Of a stretch of 64,000 nucleotides of DNA, positions 41,222 through 53,394 are shown piece after piece (positions within the stretch are counted from its first letter, which is position 1; the number at the start of each line of letters is the position of its first letter). The stretch spans positions 5,155,922-5,219,921 of the forward strand of contig NZ_CP048289.1 of assembly GCF_014084105.1 (NCBI RefSeq). The letters run 5' to 3'. The translations under genes and the position numbers were made by a program. The notes beneath the pieces were generated by a model. The model was not told the origin of the DNA and did no database searches. It worked only from the letters and a program-made list of their open reading frames with translations. This DNA comes from Streptacidiphilus sp. P02-A3a. GTDB lineage: Bacteria; Actinomycetota; Actinomycetes; Streptomycetales; Streptomycetaceae.

Positions 41222-42478
41222 CTAGCCGGCGGTCTCCTCCTTGGCGACCTTGACGGCGTTGCTGACCGCGAGCTTCTTGGCGGCCGGGGTGGCCGCGGTG
41301 CCGCAGAACACCGGGGTCAGCGCCAGCAGCTCGGACGCGTAGATGTTCATGTTGTTGGACGCGTTGGCCGAGATGGTGACCTGGCGGGAGCCGTTCTTGG
41401 TCGAGTAGGCGTAGGTCTGGTAGCCCTCGATGATCCCGTCGTGGCCGTACACGTCGACGCCGCAGGGGAGTTCGTACTCGCGCAGGCCGAGGCCGTAGCG
41501 GGTGGTCGAGTTCACGAACTCGGTGTTCTCCATCTGCGCCAGCTCGGCGGCCGGGAGCAGCTTGCCGGTGGTCAGCGCGAGCAGGTAGTTGTTCAGGTCC
41601 GAGGTGCTGGAGATCAGCGCCCCGGCCGTCCAGAGCCAGGAGGCGGTCTGGTTGGTCGCGTCGAACAGCGGCTTGGTCGGGTCGTCCTGGGTGAGGTAGC
41701 CGATGGAGTGCACGCCCGGGATGGTGGTCTGCGGCACCACGAAGTAGGTGTGGTTCAGGTGCAGCGGGGTGAGGATCCGCTGCTGCAGCACCGTGGCGTA
41801 CTGCTGCCCGGTCACGTGCTCGACCAGCAGGCCGAGGACCACGAAGTTGGTGTTGGAGTAGCTGTACTCGCTGCCGGGGGTGAACTGCTGCCCGTGCTTG
41901 ACCGCGTCCGCGACCAGCGCCTGCGGCTGGTAGGTCTTGTAGCGGAAGCCCTGGTAGCCGGTGACGGTGTCGCCGGTCAGCAGGTCGTTGGTGTAGTCGT
42001 AGAGGCCGCTGGTGTGGTCCAGCAGCTCGCGGACGGTGATCGGCGAGCCCTTGGGCAGCAGACCGGCCGGGAGGTACGCGCTGGCCACCGTGTCGAGGTT
42101 GACCTTCTTCTGCGCCACCAGCTGCAACACCAGGACCGCGGTGAAGTCCTTGGTGATGCTGCCCACGCGGAACTCTCCGCCGGGGTTGACCGCCGCCTTC
42201 GTGGCTATGTCGCCGGAGCCCACGCTGACGGTGTAGCTCTTCTTCCCGGACCCGTCCTGCACCTGGGCGAAGACGCCCGGCGCGCCGGACTTGACGACCG
42301 CCTGCAGCGCCGTGCGCAGCGCCGTCAGGTTGGGGGCGGGGGTCGGAGCCGGGGCTGCCGCCTTGCTGACCACGGTCGCGTTGGCCGGTGCTCCGGTCGC
42401 CAGGACCGAGGCGAGGGTTCCGGCCAGTACTGCGCCGACCAGGGTTCCCCTGGCGGCGCGGGTACGACGTCGATACAC
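41222..42478 (-). CDS. Secreted SxxK serine hydrolase (DD-peptidase / class C beta-lactamase fold)
   Basis: 418-residue protein of the beta-lactamase/penicillin-binding superfamily. Catalytic motifs: SITK at 106-109 (SxxK), YSN at 206-208 and HDG at 345-347 (the KTG equivalent). The N-terminus has an Arg-rich n-region, a hydrophobic stretch and an A-N-A cleavage site near residue 33, so export is likely. The GTG at 42478 is favoured because GGAG (42488-42485) lies 6 nt upstream; ATGs at 42484 and 42502 are alternatives. Exported members are usually DD-carboxypeptidases or esterases, perhaps protecting the cell wall here. Cytosolic relatives serve as trans-acting macrocyclising thioesterases for NRPSs that end in a D residue, as NRPS2 does, but the signal peptide argues against that role. 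Confidence 0.88.
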   Translation of the reverse strand: MYRRRTRAARGTLVGAVLAGTLASVLATGAPANATVVSKAAAPAPTPAPNLTALRTALQAVVKSGAPGVFAQVQDGSGKKSYTVSVGSGDIATKAAVNPGGEFRVGSITKDFTAVLVLQLVAQKKVNLDTVASAYLPAGLLPKGSPITVRELLDHTSGLYDYTNDLLTGDTVTGYQGFRYKTYQPQALVADAVKHGQQFTPGSEYSYSNTNFVVLGLLVEHVTGQQYATVLQQRILTPLHLNHTYFVVPQTTIPGVHSIGYLTQDDPTKPLFDATNQTASWLWTAGALISSTSDLNNYLLALTTGKLLPAAELAQMENTEFVNSTTRYGLGLREYELPCGVDVYGHDGIIEGYQTYAYSTKNGSRQVTISANASNNMNIYASELLALTPVFCGTAATPAAKKLAVSNAVKVAKEETAG

Positions 42479-42710
42479 GTACATCTCCAGTTCCGTGCTC
42501 ATACAAACAGATCGCGCCCAGCATCGCAGAGATCGGGCTGCCCCGGCCGGGAGTTGATCCGGCGGCGGCTGTGAGATGGCCGACCCCGGGACGGGCCGCA
42601 CCGGCCTCGAACTCCCCTCCGCAGGGTGACACCGCCCACGAAGCCGGTACGTCGGCGGGCAGCCTCGCTAGGCTTTCGAGAGCACCCGCCGCACCACCGC
42701 CGGAGGAGTC

Positions 42711-43016
42711 GTGGAGATCGCACACGCCCAGCAGCTCGCCTGGGAGAACAAGAACGCCAAGGGGTTCAACACCACCAATGTGGCCCTGGAGTTCGGCCTG
42801 CTCAGCGCCGAGGTGGGCGAGGCCTTCACCGCGTGGCGCAAGGGCCTGCCCGACCTCGGCGAGGAACTGGCCGACGTCTTCCTCTACCTGACGGCCCTGG
42901 CCGAGATGAACGGCGTGGACCTCGCCTCCGAAGTGGCCCGGAAGATCGAGAAGAACGCGCGACGGACGTACGCGCGGGACTCGCGCGGGGTACCGGTCCG
43001 CACAAGCGACAGGTAA
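42711..43016 (+). CDS. MazG-like nucleotide pyrophosphohydrolase
   Basis: 101-residue all-helical protein with the MazG metal-binding pattern ExxE...ExxD (E34, E37, E52, D55) in GLLSAEVGEA and GEELADVFLYL. MazG-type enzymes hydrolyse (d)NTPs to monophosphate and pyrophosphate. The length fits the short single-domain subgroup. GTG start with GGAGGA at 42702-42707, rather close (3 nt). A TAGGCT box at 42669-42674 could be its -10. It is probably housekeeping rather than biosynthetic and may mark an inserted or ancestral gene within the cluster. Confidence 0.85.
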   Translation: MEIAHAQQLAWENKNAKGFNTTNVALEFGLLSAEVGEAFTAWRKGLPDLGEELADVFLYLTALAEMNGVDLASEVARKIEKNARRTYARDSRGVPVRTSDR

Positions 43017-43065
43017 CCGCCGCACCGGTCCAGAATCGAGGGCAACCGGACGAAGGGCTTCGACC

Positions 43066-44250
43066 ATGCGCATCCTGATCATCGGCGGCGGCATCGCCGG
43101 GACCGCGACCGCGCTGGCCCTGCACCAGGCGGGGTTCGCGGTCTCCGTCCACGAGGCCCACCCCGACAGCGCGGAGGACATCGGGGCGTTCCTCACCCTG
43201 GCCGACAACGGCATGCGGGCCCTGGCGCAGATCGGCGCGGCCGAGACGGTCACTGCCGTGGGCTTCCCGCTGACCACCATGCGGGTGCTCGCCGCCGACG
43301 GCGACGAGGTCGCCGAGATCCCGCTGGGTGAGGCCGACCGGCCGCTGTCCCGCTTCCGCTGCCTGCGCCGGAGCGAGCTGAACCGCGCGCTCCAGGCCGA
43401 GGCCGGGCGGCGCGGCATCGCCCTGGCGCACGGGGTGCGGCTGACCGCCCTGAGCGACCGTCCCGCCTCGGTCCGGGCGACCTTCAGCGACGGCAGTACC
43501 GCGAGCGGGGACCTGCTGATCGGCGCGGACGGGATCAACTCCACCGTCCGCTCGTCGCTCGACCCCGGTGGCGCCGGTCCGCGCTACGCGGGACAGCGGG
43601 TCTACTACGGCTACTGCTCCGGTGTGCTGCCGGGCGGGGACTCCGAGCGGATCACGATGATCCGCGGCAGCGGCGCCGCCTTCGGCTGCGCGACCTCGCC
43701 CAGCGGCGAGACCCACTGGTTCGCCCGGGTGTCCGGACCGGCGGCCACGGCGGCCGAGCTCGCGGGCGGCACGCCGACGCGGTGGCGCGACCTGCTGCTC
43801 CCGCTGCTCCGCGCGGACGCCACACCGGCGGCGGACCTCGTCGCCGCGACGGACCGCCGGATCATGGTGACCAACGCCTGCGACCTGCCTCCGGGCGCGC
43901 CGTGGGCCGAGCACCGGACGCTGCTCATCGGCGACGCCGCGCACGCCGCCTCCCCGGCCACCGGCCAGGGGGCCGCCATGGCGCTGGAGGACGCGGTGGT
44001 CCTGGCCAAGGCGCTGCGCGACTACCCGGGGACCGCGACCGCCCTGGCCGCCTACGAGCGGCTCCGCCGCCCCAGGGTGGAGCGGAACACCGCCGCCAGC
44101 GCCCGGATCACCGACGGCACGGCGCCGCCGCGTCCCGACCCGGGCCGGACGCCGGGCCCCGGAGCCGGGGGCGGCGGCCGACCGGTCACCCGGGTGGACC
44201 CGGAGCTGCTCCGCCAACTCGACTGGGACACCCCCCTCACCTCGGTGTGA
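43066..44250 (+). CDS. FAD-dependent monooxygenase (aromatic hydroxylase type)
   Basis: 394-residue flavoprotein of the PHBH-like group A monooxygenases. The N-terminal Rossmann motif GGGIAG is at residues 7-12. A DG motif follows ([13 protein letters not shown]), and the GD motif ([25 protein letters not shown]) binds the FAD ribityl/pyrophosphate. Such enzymes hydroxylate or epoxidise small substrates with NAD(P)H and O2. GAAGGG at 43052-43057 lies 8 nt before the ATG. The last ~40 residues form a Pro/Gly-rich tail. It may tailor the peptide or a precursor, for example by hydroxylating an aromatic residue; the substrate is not readable from sequence. Confidence 0.9.
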   Translation: MRILIIGGGIAGTATALALHQAGFAVSVHEAHPDSAEDIGAFLTLADNGMRALAQIGAAETVTAVGFPLTTMRVLAADGDEVAEIPLGEADRPLSRFRCLRRSELNRALQAEAGRRGIALAHGVRLTALSDRPASVRATFSDGSTASGDLLIGADGINSTVRSSLDPGGAGPRYAGQRVYYGYCSGVLPGGDSERITMIRGSGAAFGCATSPSGETHWFARVSGPAATAAELAGGTPTRWRDLLLPLLRADATPAADLVAATDRRIMVTNACDLPPGAPWAEHRTLLIGDAAHAASPATGQGAAMALEDAVVLAKALRDYPGTATALAAYERLRRPRVERNTAASARITDGTAPPRPDPGRTPGPGAGGGGRPVTRVDPELLRQLDWDTPLTSV

Positions 44251-44527
44251 TCCGCGTTGGCGGCCGACGACCGAGCAACTGGCGTCCGCCGTGCCCGCTT
44301 TGGACCGCGACTCGAAAATCTGTGGGACAAGTTCACCCAGGCGACTCTCCGCGGCGGTCTGTTGTTCTTGGCGGCCGATCATGGTCGTGCCGAGACCGCG
44401 CCCACCGCCGAGGTGCGGCGGGATCACAGCACCGGGCACGTGGTGGACACCGCGGCCGCTCGCACCCGCCGTCGCCACGGCGGCCGCGGTGCGGTCGGCC
44501 GGCCACCGTTCAGAGAGGACACACCCC

Positions 44528-44743
44528 ATGGCGAACCCATTCGAAGACGCGGACGGCACCTACCTGGTGCTGGTCAACGAGGAGAACCAGCACTCGCTCT
44601 GGCCCGCCTTCGCCGAGGTCCCGGCCGGCTGGACGGTCGCCTGCGGCCCCACCGGACGCCAGGACTGCCTCGACTACGTCGAAGCCAACTGGACCGACAT
44701 GCGCCCGGCCAGCCTGATCCGGGCCATGGCAGAGGCGAACTGA
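44528..44743 (+). CDS. MbtH-like NRPS chaperone (second copy)
   Basis: 71-residue MbtH-family protein with [16 protein letters not shown] and the WTDMRPASL block. It is clearly diverged from the copy at 32252, with different N- and C-termini. AGAGGA (44514-44519) is 8 nt upstream of the ATG. It sits 277 nt after the monooxygenase, so it probably has its own promoter, and 101 nt before the type II thioesterase. It may be paired with the third NRPS, while the first copy is paired with NRPS1/2 (inference from position). Confidence 0.95.
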   Translation: MANPFEDADGTYLVLVNEENQHSLWPAFAEVPAGWTVACGPTGRQDCLDYVEANWTDMRPASLIRAMAEAN

Positions 44744-44785
44744 CGGCCCGCTAGGCTGCGACTGCCAGCCACAGCCAGTACGCGC

Positions 44786-44807
44786 GGCCCGGGCAGTCGC
44801 CCGGGCC
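44786..44807 (+). terminator. Short perfect hairpin between mbtH and thioesterase
   Basis: GGCCCGGGC (44786-44794), AGTC loop, GCCCGGGCC (44799-44807). It is a 9-bp perfect stem 42 nt after the MbtH stop and 37 nt before the thioesterase ATG. It may be a weak terminator or an mRNA processing structure. Confidence 0.45.
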
Positions 44808-44844
44808 CGCTGCTGTTCTCCCCCGCACCGAAGAGGCCTCGCGC

Positions 44845-45642
44845 ATGTCCCTTCCCGCCAGCACCGACAACCCCTGGGTCCGCCCCTGGAATCCGCGCCC
44901 CCACGCCCGGATCCAGCTGCTGTGCCTGCACCCGGCGGGCGCCGGGGCCTCCTTCTACCAGGACTGGTCCGCCGCGCTGCCCCTCGACGTCGAGTTGCTG
45001 GCCGTGCAACTCCCGGGCCGGGAGAGCCGGTTCGTGGAGCCGCTGCTGGAGGACTACGAGCAGGCGGTAGCCGCCACGTACGCCGCGCTGCGCCCGTACC
45101 TCGCCCGGCCGTACGCGCTCTTCGGCCACAGCATGGGCGCGCTGCTCGCGTACGGGGTCGCGCTCGCCGCGCGGCGGCACGGCGATCCCGCGCCCGCGCG
45201 GCTGTTCGTCAGCGGCGCCGCCGGTCCCGGCGTCCCGCGCGACAACACCGGACGCCCGGGCTGGACGGACGACGAACTCGTCGCCGAACTGGTCCGGTTG
45301 GGCGGCACGCCGAAGGAGGTCCTGGCGCACGCCGAACTGCTCAACCTGCTCCTGCCGTTGCTCCGCGCCGACTTCACGCTCTGCGACTCCTTCGAGGCGT
45401 CCCCGGCCTTCACCGTGGGCGCGGAGCCGCCGCTGGACTGCCCGGTCTCGATCCTCGGCGGCGACGAGGACGAGCGGACCGCCGCCGAGCTCGCCCACTG
45501 GTCCGCGGTGACCAGCGGCGGCTCGACCCAGCGGGCCTTCCCCGGCGGCCACTTCTTCCTCCGCGACCCGTCCGGACCGGCGGTCCGAGCCGCGGTCGCC
45601 GCGGACCTGGCCGCCCGACGTGATCCGAAAGACCGGCCCTAG
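44845..45642 (+). CDS. Type II thioesterase (NRPS editing)
   Basis: 265-residue alpha/beta hydrolase. Nucleophile Ser96 lies in GHSMG; an Asp in LGGDEDE (~209) and a His in GGHFF (~236) complete the triad. The LCLHPAGAGASFYQDW start is the family oxyanion region. Type II thioesterases remove wrong or stalled acyl groups from carrier-protein arms. GAAGAGG (44830-44836) precedes the ATG. The stop shares a CTAG with the stop of the convergent cupin gene. NRPS1 and NRPS2 have no integral thioesterase, so this stand-alone enzyme could also contribute to release, although such enzymes usually only proofread. Confidence 0.93.
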   Translation: MSLPASTDNPWVRPWNPRPHARIQLLCLHPAGAGASFYQDWSAALPLDVELLAVQLPGRESRFVEPLLEDYEQAVAATYAALRPYLARPYALFGHSMGALLAYGVALAARRHGDPAPARLFVSGAAGPGVPRDNTGRPGWTDDELVAELVRLGGTPKEVLAHAELLNLLLPLLRADFTLCDSFEASPAFTVGAEPPLDCPVSILGGDEDERTAAELAHWSAVTSGGSTQRAFPGGHFFLRDPSGPAVRAAVAADLAARRDPKDRP

Positions 45643-46229
45643 ACCGGCGCGGCGGCGGTCAGCACCGGCTGGTCGTAGGTGCGGCGGATGCTGGTGCCCC
45701 GCTGCCGCACGTCCACGCCGTAGACGTGCAGCGAGACGGCGGTGGCGGTGGTCGCGTTGCGCACCCGGTGGATGTCGCCGGGCGGCGTGACCCAGGTGAC
45801 CGCGCCGGCCGGGTGGACGGTGGTGGCGACCGGGAGCAGCACGGTCCGCTCACCTCCGGCGTCCAGCCGGTAGCTCGTCTCCTCCTCGGCGCCCAGGTGG
45901 GTGCCGACCACGCACCACGCGGTGTGGTCGTGGATGCTGGTCCGCTGTCCGGGCAGCCACACCAGGGCGACCACGGAGAAGGAGCCGTCCGCTTCGACGT
46001 GCAGCACGTGCTGGCGGTATCCGGCCGGATCGGGTTCCAGCTGCGCGGGCGGCACCAGGTCGGTGCGGCACAGGAACGGTGCCAGCGCGTCGGCGACCCG
46101 TCGCGCGCGTTCCTCGGCCGTCGGGGCGGCCCGCACCCCGGCTCGGATGGCGGCCACGAGTTCGCTGAGGAGTTCGGTCATGAGAGGCGACTGCTCCAGT
46201 GCGGTGAGGGCGATCTGACGGATAGTCAC
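45639..46229 (-). CDS. Cysteine dioxygenase-type cupin
   Basis: 196-residue cupin with both cysteine dioxygenase motifs intact: GQRTSIHDH (G-x5-HxH, H100 and H102) and PPGDIHRVRN (PxGxxHxxxN, H154). The three His would bind Fe(II). Family members oxidise L-cysteine to cysteine sulfinate with O2; thiol substrates other than cysteine are possible. The GTG at 46229 begins 11 nt after the upstream PLP-enzyme gene on the same strand, so the two form an operon. No clear Shine-Dalgarno sequence is seen, and an ATG 15 codons in is an alternative. The stop overlaps that of the convergent thioesterase. Confidence 0.88.
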   Translation of the reverse strand: MTIRQIALTALEQSPLMTELLSELVAAIRAGVRAAPTAEERARRVADALAPFLCRTDLVPPAQLEPDPAGYRQHVLHVEADGSFSVVALVWLPGQRTSIHDHTAWCVVGTHLGAEEETSYRLDAGGERTVLLPVATTVHPAGAVTWVTPPGDIHRVRNATTATAVSLHVYGVDVRQRGTSIRRTYDQPVLTAAAPV

Positions 46230-46240
46230 ATACGCTGGTG

Positions 46241-47557
46241 TCAGGCCATGGCGGGCAGCGGCCCGGGAACCGCCGCCACCGCCGCGATCGCAGCCAGGCT
46301 CGCCGGGTCGTGCACGGCCGCCCGGGGGACGGTCAGGTCGGGTTGACGGGTCGTCAGTACATGGTCCCGGGCGAACCGGGCCCGGCCGCCGCCGGTGATG
46401 TTCAGCAGCACCGACGCCCTGGTGTCGATCCGGCCCGCCGCCACGGCCGCCCGCAGCGCGGCGAGCGCGACCCCGGCGGCCGGTTCGATGTCGATCCCCT
46501 CCAGCTCCTGGAAGGAGGCCATGGCCGCCAGCGCTGCCCCGCGGTCGGCGACGAGGACGTCCCCGGCGCTCTCGGTCAGCGCCTCGCACAGGCCGCCACG
46601 CAGGTCGTACGGCGGGCGGCGGTTGGTCAGTTCCGGCGCGAACGCCAGCTCGGTGGCCCGGCGTTGGCCCTCCTCGGAGCCGCTCTCCCAGAGGCGTTCG
46701 CCGGTCTCCCAGGCGCGGTACACCGGCGCGTAGGCGTCGTTCTGAGCCAGAATCAGCTGCGGCAGCGGTCCCGGGCGGCTACATCGGAGCCGGAGCGCGG
46801 CCTCGTGCACGGCGATGGCCCCGGCTCCGCTGCCGATCGCCTGCAAGTAGTACTCGGGCAGTTGACCCATCGTCTCGACGGCGGCGAGCAGCACGGTGGC
46901 CAGACCGTCCCGGCGGCCGACGTTCCTGGTCCCGCCCTCGTGGACGAAGCCGGGGAGCCGGGCCAGCGCGTCGCTGAGCGCGATGGCGTCGGCGTAGTCG
47001 GCCCCCTCGACCGCGATCAGGCGTACCAGTGCGGAGCGCGGGCCACGGGTGCGCAGTCGGGGCACGGCGGAGGCGGGGACCACGATGGCCACCGGGACCT
47101 CGTACCGCGAGCAGAGTTCGGCGAAGGCGGCGGCGGTGTTGCCCGCCGAGGCGACCACCAGCGTCCCGGCGTCCGCCGGGATCCGGCCGATCACCGCGGC
47201 GGCCTCAAGTTCCTTGAAGGTACCGGTAGTCAGGTCGCCGCCGCGCTCGGGCCAGTAGCCGTTGAAGGCGATCCACAGCTCGTCCAGGCCGAGTTCGGCG
47301 GCCAGCCGCTCGCTGCGGTGCACCACGGTCCGGCCGGTGCCCTCAAGCGTGCGCCGCACCGGCAGCCAGTCGCGGTAGCGGAACACCCCGCTCTGACTGG
47401 CGTCGGGGACGAACTCGGTTGCCTGGTAGTCGGTTTGCCACAGCCCGGGCTCGTGCTGCCCGGCGCAGCCGAGGGTCAGGCCATCGTCGGCCTGTCGTCT
47501 CCCGCAGACGGAGCACACGAGGCGGTAGTGGGACGCGTCGGTCGAATCACCGTGCAT
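46241..47557 (-). CDS. PLP enzyme, threonine synthase / cysteate synthase-like
   Basis: 438-residue fold-type II PLP enzyme. The N-terminus has a zinc-ribbon-like CSVCG...C (Cys15, Cys18, Cys31). The PLP lysine is K115 in TGTFKELEA. SAGNTAAAFA and IGSGAGA match the substrate and phosphate loops of the threonine synthase group. The opening YRLVCSVCG, the LWQTDY and VFRYRDWLPV segments and the IAFNGYWPE stretch remind me of cysteate synthases, which make cysteate from phosphoserine and sulfite, but I cannot separate the subfamilies by eye. ATG at 47557; GAGAG lies ~11 nt upstream. First gene of an operon with the cysteine-dioxygenase-like cupin, divergent from the Dpg genes. It probably makes or modifies a non-standard amino acid. 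Confidence 0.8.
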   Translation of the reverse strand: MHGDSTDASHYRLVCSVCGRRQADDGLTLGCAGQHEPGLWQTDYQATEFVPDASQSGVFRYRDWLPVRRTLEGTGRTVVHRSERLAAELGLDELWIAFNGYWPERGGDLTTGTFKELEAAAVIGRIPADAGTLVVASAGNTAAAFAELCSRYEVPVAIVVPASAVPRLRTRGPRSALVRLIAVEGADYADAIALSDALARLPGFVHEGGTRNVGRRDGLATVLLAAVETMGQLPEYYLQAIGSGAGAIAVHEAALRLRCSRPGPLPQLILAQNDAYAPVYRAWETGERLWESGSEEGQRRATELAFAPELTNRRPPYDLRGGLCEALTESAGDVLVADRGAALAAMASFQELEGIDIEPAAGVALAALRAAVAAGRIDTRASVLLNITGGGRARFARDHVLTTRQPDLTVPRAAVHDPASLAAIAAVAAVPGPLPAMA

Positions 47558-47894
47558 GGTGCTGTTCACTCTCGGTGTGGTCGGTGCGTCAGGATCCCGC
47601 CGTACAGCCGATCCCGGGCTGTCCGGGTCAACTGGCCCGGTACCGGCGCGGTGCACTCGCGGCTCAGAGCCTGGGGCGCGCGACGGAACAGCGGATCTCG
47701 CTCGTGCGAACGCGAGATGAATTCACCCTTGATAGTGGTGGCTTCCCGAGCGGTTCATCTTCCTTCATTGGCACGTCAGTTGCGGTACGCCGATGATATT
47801 GACTAGCCTTCAGCCGGAGAAGCACCGATCGCAACGGTTCGCCGTGCCGATCTCAAGGGCAGCGCTGCACTCCGAACCACCGCGAAGGACAAGC
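47558..47894. promoter_or_regulatory. Divergent intergenic region upstream of the Dpg operon
   Basis: 337 nt with no supported gene, lying between the PLP-enzyme gene (leftward) and hpgT (rightward), and AT-richer than its surroundings from about 47715 to 47815. It holds a 7-bp perfect inverted repeat, ATCTCGC (47695-47701) and GCGAGAT (47712-47718), around a 10-nt spacer, a possible operator. A TTGACT box (47799-47804) has no convincing -10 partner. Both divergent operons are likely started from here. Confidence 0.5.
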
Positions 47895-49196
47895 GTGGCG
47901 AACCACCGACCCAGTGTTTTCACGGAAATCGACCTGTCGGACCTTCACGCTTCACTGGCCGCCCCGGTCAGCGAATCCATGAACTTCCTCAACGAGATCG
48001 CCCACCGGTTCCCGGACGCCATATCCCTGGCCGCCGGGCGGCCGTTCGAGGGTTTCCTCGACCCGGACGACGTCCACCGCTATTTCGACGCCTACCGTCA
48101 GCACCTGAGCTCCCGCCTGGGCGGCGACGAGGCTGCCGTACGCCGCACGCTGCTTCAGTACGGGCGCACCAAGGGCATCATCCACGAGCTGATCGCCGAC
48201 CACCTGCGGGTGGACGAGGGGATCACCGCCGATCCGGAGGCCCTGGTGGTCACCGTCGGCTGCCAGGAGGCCCTCTACCTGACGCTGCGCGCGCTGCGCC
48301 GCAGCGACCGGGACGCGGTGCTGGCGGTGACGCCCAGCTATGTCGGGGTGCACGGGGCCGCCCAGCTGGTGGACATGCCGGTGCTGCCGGTCCGCGAGTC
48401 GCCCGAGGGCATCGACCTGGAGGACCTGCGGGCGCAGGTCCGGTGCGCCCGGGCGGCCGGCCTCAACCCCCGGGCCTGCTACGTCATCCCCGACTTCGCC
48501 AACCCCAGCGGGATCAGGCTCGACCTCGACACCCGGCGGCAACTGCTGCGGATCGCCGCCGAAGAGGACCTCCTGATCCTGGAGGACAACCCCTACGGCC
48601 TGTTCGGCGACCCGGCCGGACCGCCGACGCTCAAGGCCCTGGACAGCACTGCCCGGGTCGTCTACCTGGGCTCCTTCGCCAAGACCGGCCTTCCGGGCGC
48701 GCGGGTCGGCTTCGCCCTGGCGGACCAGCGGATGGCCGGGTCGCCGGGGGTCCTGGCGGACCAGCTGGCCAAGATCAAGAGCATGCTGACGGTCAACACC
48801 TCGCCGATCGCGCAGGCCGTGATCGGCGGCAAGCTGCTGGCCCACGGGTCCAGCCTGCGAGCCGCCAACGCCCGTGAGACCGCGCACTACCAGCAGAACC
48901 TGGCTCAGGTGCTGTCCGGACTGGCGAAACGATTCAGCGACTCCCCCGGGGTCTCCTGGAACACCCCCGCCGGCGGTTTCTTCCTGCTGCTCACCGTGCC
49001 CTTCCCGGTCGGCGACGAACTGCTCGAAGTCAGCGCCGAGAAGTTCCGAGTGCTGTGGACACCGGTCCACCATTTCTATGCCGACGCCCGGGCACGCAAT
49101 GTCATGCGGCTCTCCTTCAGCCATCTGCGATCCGACGAGATCGAAGCGGGACTCGACCGCCTGGCGGACTTCATCCGCGAACAGCCGCACACCTGA
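47895..49196 (+). CDS. hpgT: PLP aminotransferase for (di)hydroxyphenylglycine, HpgT-like
   Basis: 433-residue fold-type I aminotransferase. Lys263 in SFAKTGLPGARVGF is the PLP lysine; NPYGLF and PDFANPSG are aspartate-aminotransferase-like cofactor contacts. It belongs to the group that includes HpgT of glycopeptide clusters, which converts 3,5-dihydroxyphenylglyoxylate (and 4-hydroxyphenylglyoxylate) to the phenylglycine. The assignment rests on family resemblance plus its place directly before dpgA-D. GTG start with AAGGA (47885-47889) 5 nt upstream. No hydroxymandelate synthase or oxidase gene is present, so it probably serves Dpg only. Confidence 0.88.
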   Translation: MANHRPSVFTEIDLSDLHASLAAPVSESMNFLNEIAHRFPDAISLAAGRPFEGFLDPDDVHRYFDAYRQHLSSRLGGDEAAVRRTLLQYGRTKGIIHELIADHLRVDEGITADPEALVVTVGCQEALYLTLRALRRSDRDAVLAVTPSYVGVHGAAQLVDMPVLPVRESPEGIDLEDLRAQVRCARAAGLNPRACYVIPDFANPSGIRLDLDTRRQLLRIAAEEDLLILEDNPYGLFGDPAGPPTLKALDSTARVVYLGSFAKTGLPGARVGFALADQRMAGSPGVLADQLAKIKSMLTVNTSPIAQAVIGGKLLAHGSSLRAANARETAHYQQNLAQVLSGLAKRFSDSPGVSWNTPAGGFFLLLTVPFPVGDELLEVSAEKFRVLWTPVHHFYADARARNVMRLSFSHLRSDEIEAGLDRLADFIREQPHT

Positions 49197-49220
49197 CAGC
49201 CGATTCAGAAAAGGGAGGCC

Positions 49221-49288
49221 GTGAATCCGATGGACGTGTACACGCCGCTTTTGCGGAGCAAACCGAGAAGCTGGGGCTGGACGTACCG

Positions 49289-49292
<4 letters not shown>
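49221..49292 (+). CDS. Possible 20-23 residue leader ORF coupled to dpgA
   Basis: A strong GGGAGG (49213-49218) lies ~70 nt before the dpgA ATG and faces a small frame starting at GTG 49221 or, with better spacing (11 nt), ATG 49230. The frame ends at TGA 49290-49292, which overlaps the dpgA ATG as ATGA. The peptide (MDVYTPLLRSKPRSWGWTYR from the ATG) resembles nothing I know. It may only load ribosomes onto dpgA by translational coupling. It could also reflect a frameshift that removed the true dpgA N-terminus. Confidence 0.4.
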
Positions 49293-52520
<3,228 letters not shown>

Positions 52521-52587
52521 CCGCTCCCGGCTCCCGGCTCCGCTGACGACCCTGCCCATCCCACCGGAACAGCTCAGAAAGCCGACC

Positions 52588-53394
52588 ATGCCGACAGACC
52601 TCACCCGGATCCGCTACGAGAAGCGCGACCGCGTCGCCCACGTCACACTCGACCGTCCGGAACGCCTGAACGCCATGGATCTGCGGATGCACGAGGAACT
52701 GGCCCGCGTCTGGGACGACTTCGAGGCCGACGACGACCTCTGGCTCGCCGTCCTCACCGGTGCCGGGGACCGGGCGTTCTCGGCCGGACAGGACCTCAAG
52801 GAACTCGCCGCCCGGATCACCGACGGCAGCAACGCCCCGTCCACCTTCGGCAGCCGGGGCAAGCCCGGGTGGCCCCGGCTCACCGAGCGGTTCGACCTGG
52901 CCAAGCCGGTGATCGCCCGGGTCAACGGCCACGCCTTCGGCGGCGGCTTCGAACTCGCGCTCGCCTGCGACGTGATCGTGGCCTCGGACACCGCCACCTT
53001 CGCCCTGCCGGAGGCCAAGCTCGGCCTGATCGCCGGTGCGGGCGGGGTGTTCCGGCTCGCCCGGCAGGCACCGCACCGGGTCGCCGTCGGACACCTGATC
53101 ACCGGTCGCCCGATGACCGCCGCCCGCGCCTACGAACTGGGCCTGGTCAACGAGGTCGTGGCCGCCGACGACCTGGACACCTGCGTGGACGCCTGGATCG
53201 CGGACATCCTGCGCTGCGCCCCGCTCGCCGTCCGCGCGGTCAAGCAGGCCGCCGCCGCAGCGGCCACCCTGCCACTCGACCAGGCCTTCCAGACCCGGTT
53301 CCCCTGGGAGGAGCGGCGGATGCACAGCGCGGACGCGGAAGAGGGACCGCTCGCCTTCGTCGAGAAGCGGTCCCCGGAGTGGAAAGCCCGCTGA
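52588..53394 (+). CDS. dpgD: DpgD, enoyl-CoA hydratase of the Dpg pathway
   Basis: 268-residue standard crotonase. [11 protein letters not shown] begins the fold, [11 protein letters not shown] and [19 protein letters not shown] form the CoA/oxyanion site, and [16 protein letters not shown] follows in the usual place. In glycopeptide producers DpgD assists DpgA/DpgB in forming 3,5-dihydroxyphenylacetyl-CoA. It lies 67 nt after dpgC in the same direction and completes the hpgT-dpgABCD set. The ATG follows a weak AGAAAG. Confidence 0.93.
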   Translation: MPTDLTRIRYEKRDRVAHVTLDRPERLNAMDLRMHEELARVWDDFEADDDLWLAVLTGAGDRAFSAGQDLKELAARITDGSNAPSTFGSRGKPGWPRLTERFDLAKPVIARVNGHAFGGGFELALACDVIVASDTATFALPEAKLGLIAGAGGVFRLARQAPHRVAVGHLITGRPMTAARAYELGLVNEVVAADDLDTCVDAWIADILRCAPLAVRAVKQAAAAAATLPLDQAFQTRFPWEERRMHSADAEEGPLAFVEKRSPEWKAR

